Source: Stachybotrys elegans (Eukaryota; Ascomycota; Sordariomycetes; Hypocreales; Stachybotryaceae). Taken from it: DNA of 64,000 bases. Shown here piece after piece: positions 60,838-64,000 of the stretch. Made by a program: the position numbers and the translations under genes. Within the stretch, counting starts at the first letter, position 1, and each line of letters starts with the position of its first letter. Location of the stretch: assembly GCA_020746835.1 (NCBI GenBank), contig JAGPNK010000003.1:620001-684000 (forward strand), written 5' to 3'. Under the pieces are notes generated by a model. The model was not told where the DNA came from. It searched no databases and saw only the letters and a program-made list of their open reading frames with translations.

Positions 60838-60856
60838 GGATGATGATGATGATGAT
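60838..60856. repeat. (GAT)n microsatellite
   Basis: Six GAT units in the same intergenic region. Confidence 0.8.
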
Positions 60857-61714
60857 GCTGATCATGTGCCGATATCCTCCCTCTTGTGCCGCAATTCATG
60901 CCGCAGCCCCCAACCCGCCATCCAGACTGTCATGTCCATGTATCTATGGATGTGTGCAGAGAAGACAAGCACGGCGTAATCCGTAGCCGATGCGGTGCTC
61001 AAAGAGATGGACGACCGACAAACGCAGATGGCGGCACAGCGCCGCCCAGCCCGCTTCCTTGTCTCCTGGGGAGGGGGGGCCTTGTTCTGCTTGCGCCCGC
61101 AACACCGTCGTGGCACGGACAGCCAGGCAGGATTGGCATCGCAGAGGAAGAAGAAAAAAAGGCAAAAACGAGGGAAAATCCGGTGATAAGCCGTAGCACA
61201 CCTCGGCTCGGATCTCGCCCATCCAGCAATCAGCGCCGCGCCGTCCGTGTCCTGGGCAGATTTGAAGCCATCGTCGCCGGAAGGATCCACAGGTTCAGAC
61301 GATCGTCGCCGTCCGTCACAGACCACGCCTGTCTTCCGTTGTATGTTGTTTTCTTTTGATTGTTTCGCGTCTCACCCCCTGCAAGATGGCCTCGCCTTGC
61401 TGCCGGGAGCCACCAGCCGGACAAGCATGTATGTTTGACATTTTTCCGGGGAGCAAAGGAAGAGGGAGAAGACAAGAATTTGCCATGCATCTTGGCCGAC
61501 TACTGAACTTGCTGTGTCGTACCCAGGGTTTGCCAAATTGTCACAAAACCAAGGTACCACTTTTCTTATCGATTCTCTCCACACTTGTCGCTCGGATCTC
61601 CAGGTTACCCTACATGCCCTCCCCAACCTCTCCCACAACATCCTCTCTCCTCACGGCATCTCACGGCTTCCTCCTGCGGAGTCCTCCGTGCAATCTTGTC
61701 AATCGTTTAATTAC

Positions 61715-62821
61715 ATGTCTGCCGACCTCCGCCAGGCCTGCGACCGCTGCCACAGCAAGAAGCTCCGGTGTCCCAGACCTGCCGGATCCGCCGAGTGCGC
61801 CCGCTGCTCGAGAGCCCGTGTGCCCTGCCTCTTCAGTCCTCCCTCGCGCGCCTCGAGGCCCTTCCGCCGCCACGATGCTGCCGCTGCCGTTGCCGTTGCC
61901 GTTGCCGCTGCTGGCGACGCGCTGACACCCGTCTCCGTCCTGCCAACGACAGCGCTCCCTTCCTCACTACCGTTGGGGGATCCCCTGCTGGCCTGGGATC
62001 CCGTTGCCTGCCCTCCATACGGCGATTTTGCCGTCTTTACCCCGTCTGCTTCCCCCGACGCCCTGAATCTCTCCGATGGCCCTGCCTCGGCCTTCTTCGC
62101 CCGCACTGCCGATCCTGGCCCCGGCGATGAATCCGCCATTGCTAAGCTCACCGGCATCATGCTGGCCCTGGACCGCGTCCTTCGAAGTCTACCCACCCTC
62201 CACCAGCTCGGCATCCCCGACGACATGCCCGTGGATCAGGTAATTCGGTACATCGAGGAGCTCAACGCCAAGGTTGATATCAGAAACAATGTCGAGGCCA
62301 TCCTCCTTCACACGCAGCATCTCATTATTGTCTATCCAGACGTCTTGCGCCTTGCCCTGCCCGCTGCTCAGCGCCCAGACACAGACACAGACACAGACAA
62401 TCAAGTCCACGTCGTCGACGATGCGCTGCTCCATCTCCTCATTGCATGTCACAAGCGTGTCCTCGACTGCCTGTGCCGCCTTCTAGACTCCTGCCGCACC
62501 TGCACCAAGACCGTCGCTCCGCTCATCCCGCATGGCTACGACCCGACCTTCAACACGCCCGAGGTCCGCATAGGCTCCTTTGTCGCGCCCAAGGCCGCAG
62601 CCGCCACGATACTGCTGTCCATGATCAGTGAGATGTATCTGAAGCTGATAGCCGGGGCAGACAGCTTCGTCGCTCAGCTTACCAGTATCCAAGGCGACGT
62701 GGATCATCTCGGCCCTTTGATTGCGCAAAGCAGGGCTCTTTGCGACCGGACGCGCGTTCTGACCAAGGAGACGACCGAGGCACGAGAGAAGCTCGCCCTC
62801 GTAGGTATCGAGATTAATTGA
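61715..62821 (+). CDS. Zn2Cys6 transcription factor
   Basis: Single exon, 368 aa. The N-terminal binuclear zinc cluster is canonical: C9-x2-C12-x6-C19-x8-C28-x2-C31-x6-C38 (CDRCHSKKLRC...ECARC), placed 8 residues from the chosen start, which is usual for this class. An in-frame extension to 61514 is open but has no better start. An Ala/Val repeat (about 60-75) follows. The remainder is helical and lacks the large fungal_trans domain, so this is the short AflR-like type rather than the Gal4/fungal_trans type. DNA binding at CGG half-sites is expected from the family; targets are unknown. No biosynthetic genes lie next to it inside the window. Confidence 0.9.
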   Translation: MSADLRQACDRCHSKKLRCPRPAGSAECARCSRARVPCLFSPPSRASRPFRRHDAAAAVAVAVAAAGDALTPVSVLPTTALPSSLPLGDPLLAWDPVACPPYGDFAVFTPSASPDALNLSDGPASAFFARTADPGPGDESAIAKLTGIMLALDRVLRSLPTLHQLGIPDDMPVDQVIRYIEELNAKVDIRNNVEAILLHTQHLIIVYPDVLRLALPAAQRPDTDTDTDNQVHVVDDALLHLLIACHKRVLDCLCRLLDSCRTCTKTVAPLIPHGYDPTFNTPEVRIGSFVAPKAAAATILLSMISEMYLKLIAGADSFVAQLTSIQGDVDHLGPLIAQSRALCDRTRVLTKETTEAREKLALVGIEIN

Positions 62822-63091
62822 GTAGGACACCCGGTCACCCTCATCCCAGACTACAGGCATATCTATCGGTGACATGACGCACCTGGCTACAAGTCACAAC
62901 TCATCATGTTTGTAGCTATGAATCATGAATCATACCTGGCTTGAGACCAGACCTCGCAGCATGGCCCCCGGCGGTACCTAGTAACCAAAATAGCCATCCC
63001 CTGGTCAGTTACGCAGCTCATCCGTGTCTTCTAACAATCTGCGGATTCGCTGTCAGGTATTAGCCTGGAATCCCATCTTACGAAATATCTC

Positions 63092-63465
63092 TCAGCGCGG
63101 AATAACTCCACGCAACGGGTGGAATCCCGTCGTGTACGCCGAGGTTCCGTCCCCTGGTGCTGCATGCTTCCCGCATGCGGTATCAATAGGTCCTGCAAGG
63201 GCTTGATCCTTCAGCCATGAGTGGCAGTACTTCTAGAAGGAGGCACCTACGGTTGCCAACCGTGGTACCGCCCCCAGAGACATCGCTCTGGCCGACAGTT
63301 CGCGCACCCTAGTCAGGCCCGTGATTCTTGTTTTAGAAACGCGGTCGAATCTAGCTGTGATCAGTTTGGTGACCTCGAGTTCGGCCGTGAACACATCCGG
63401 ACGAGTGCCGATCATGTAGCAAATCTCCTTGGCTGACGGGAGGTGTTCTCTTGGCTTTTTAGATA
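63092..63465 (-). pseudogene. Possible degraded gene fragment, interrupted by one in-frame TAG
   Basis: A minus-strand frame with coding-like composition runs from about 63465 (after a CAG acceptor-like site) through EICYMIGTRPDVFTAELEV and ITGLTRVREL to TAG at 63233-63235, then continues in the same frame for about 46 codons (KYCHSWLKDQALAGPIDTA...) to a TGA at 63092-63094. One stop inside an otherwise plausible frame suggests a decayed coding sequence. I do not recognise the family. It could also be chance. Confidence 0.28.
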
Positions 63466-63501
63466 CTGCTCCTACAGAGTGCTATTAAGCGGATATTCTG
63501 G

Positions 63502-63550
63502 TTTTTCCTCTTTTTTTTTCCTTTCTTTCTTTTTTTTTTTTTTTTTTTTT
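63502..63550. repeat. T-rich low-complexity tract
   Basis: Poly-T with C/G interruptions, including an uninterrupted T run of about 21. Confidence 0.9.
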
Positions 63551-63792
63551 GCCCGTGGTGCGTCAATAGCTTCGCCTTCAACAAAGAAAAGTTGAAACTC
63601 AGCGCGTAGTTTCGGCTGCAAGGTCCTCCTTCTTCGTTTCGCAGAGACCGATTTTCCAATGCGTGTTAGCTCTATGCATTGTTATAATAAGAGGTCTTGT
63701 TTCGGTAGAACTAAAACACTACCTGTCCTGCCTCTTGAAGCCTGCACCCTGTTTGCTCAGTGACACTCCTATAGGGTAGGCATAACATTTGA

Positions 63793-64000
63793 CTACAACT
63801 TCATGTCGCGGCGCATGAAACAATACCTTTCTTCTGTCCTCCCAATAAACATGTGAGGCTGTGCGGGAATAGTCTTTGATGGTCTCTCTGTTCGCTGAAT
63901 ATTATCAGAACAACCTAGTGACGGGTTTGGAATATATGGGCAGCTCGCCTTCACCTGCCCAACGATTCGTGCCATTTCTCCAAGGACGGCTTCACAGTTC
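63793..64000 (-). CDS. Possible 3' end of a gene cut by the window edge
   Basis: A minus-strand frame is open from the window edge (64000) to TAG at 63793, at least 68 codons, beginning NCEAVLGEMARIVGQV. It contains an embedded GTGAAG...CACTAG pair that could be a 42-nt intron. No family is recognised, and a chance frame of this length is not rare, so this is only a candidate partial CDS. Confidence 0.25.
   Translation of the reverse strand, partial: NCEAVLGEMARIVGQVKASCPYIPNPSLGCSDNIQRTERPSKTIPAQPHMFIGRTEERYCFMRRDMKL

Larger units (their letters stand above)
59282..61714. other. Divergent intergenic region before the Zn2Cys6 gene
   Basis: 2.4 kb with no supported gene. It contains a TG/TATG microsatellite (60010-60062) and a short GAT tract (60838-60856). 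Confidence 0.6.
62822..64000. other. Right-edge stretch with coding-like minus-strand fragments
   Basis: No complete gene. A T-rich run lies at 63502-63550. Two minus-strand frames (63092-63465 and 63793-64000) look partly coding and are listed separately. The rest shows nothing. Confidence 0.5.

Noticed and set aside
1..64000. tRNA genes, rRNA genes, CRISPR arrays and transposon ends
   Set aside because: Looking by eye for tRNA box B (GGTTCGA-type) sequences, repeat-spacer arrays and terminal inverted repeats with target duplications, I found no convincing candidate. A computed search (tRNAscan-SE, RepeatMasker) would be decisive.

Overview
The window looks like nuclear DNA of a filamentous ascomycete, most likely a Sordariomycete and plausibly Hypocreales. 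The evidence is the short GT..AG introns (about 50-185 nt, several with CTAAC-like branch sites), the GC-rich coding exons, and gene families typical of Pezizomycotina: an MDR-type a-factor exporter, a Zn2Cys6 regulator, a PTH11/rhodopsin-domain membrane protein, a DUF1769 protein and NUP-type nucleoside permease. The order assignment is inference. I resolved 20 protein-coding genes, most with exon boundaries worked out by reading frame and splice signals. I found no tRNA, rRNA, CRISPR array or intact transposon.

Left third (1-27 kb): a Cys-rich single-pass membrane protein (-), a degenerate C2H2/coiled-coil protein (+), an 837-aa orphan protein (-), a methionine-permease-like APC transporter (+), the mRNA-capping RNA triphosphatase CET1 (-), the proteasome base subunit RPN2 (+), a mitochondrial-type sulfite oxidase (-) and a long F-box protein (-). 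A gene-poor stretch of about 4.9 kb follows (27.1-32.0 kb).

Middle (32-49.7 kb): a small cupin (+) convergent with a membrane-anchored alpha/beta hydrolase (-), a RING-like Cys-rich protein (+), a DUF1769 protein (+), a DHA1-type MFS transporter (+), the eEF1A-chaperone homologue PBDC1 (-) divergent from a STE6-type ABC exporter (+), and a seven-helix rhodopsin-domain protein (-). A second gene-poor stretch (49.7-53.5 kb) follows.

Right end (53.5-64 kb): a secreted/membrane NUP-family nucleoside permease (+) convergent with an IKS1-like kinase (-), a zinc-finger-like protein of unknown function (-) and a Zn2Cys6 transcription factor (+). The last 1.2 kb holds only coding-like fragments on the minus strand, one interrupted by a single stop codon.

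The genes are a mosaic of housekeeping (CET1, RPN2, PBDC1, SUOX) and environment-facing functions. They do not form an obvious biosynthetic cluster or defence island, and I did not find a convincing new multi-gene system. The items most worth checking are the interrupted minus-strand frame near 63.2 kb, the two in-frame 3' splice sites of the DUF1769 gene, the upstream ORFs before two transporter-like genes, and the orphan 837-aa protein with paired CxC motifs.
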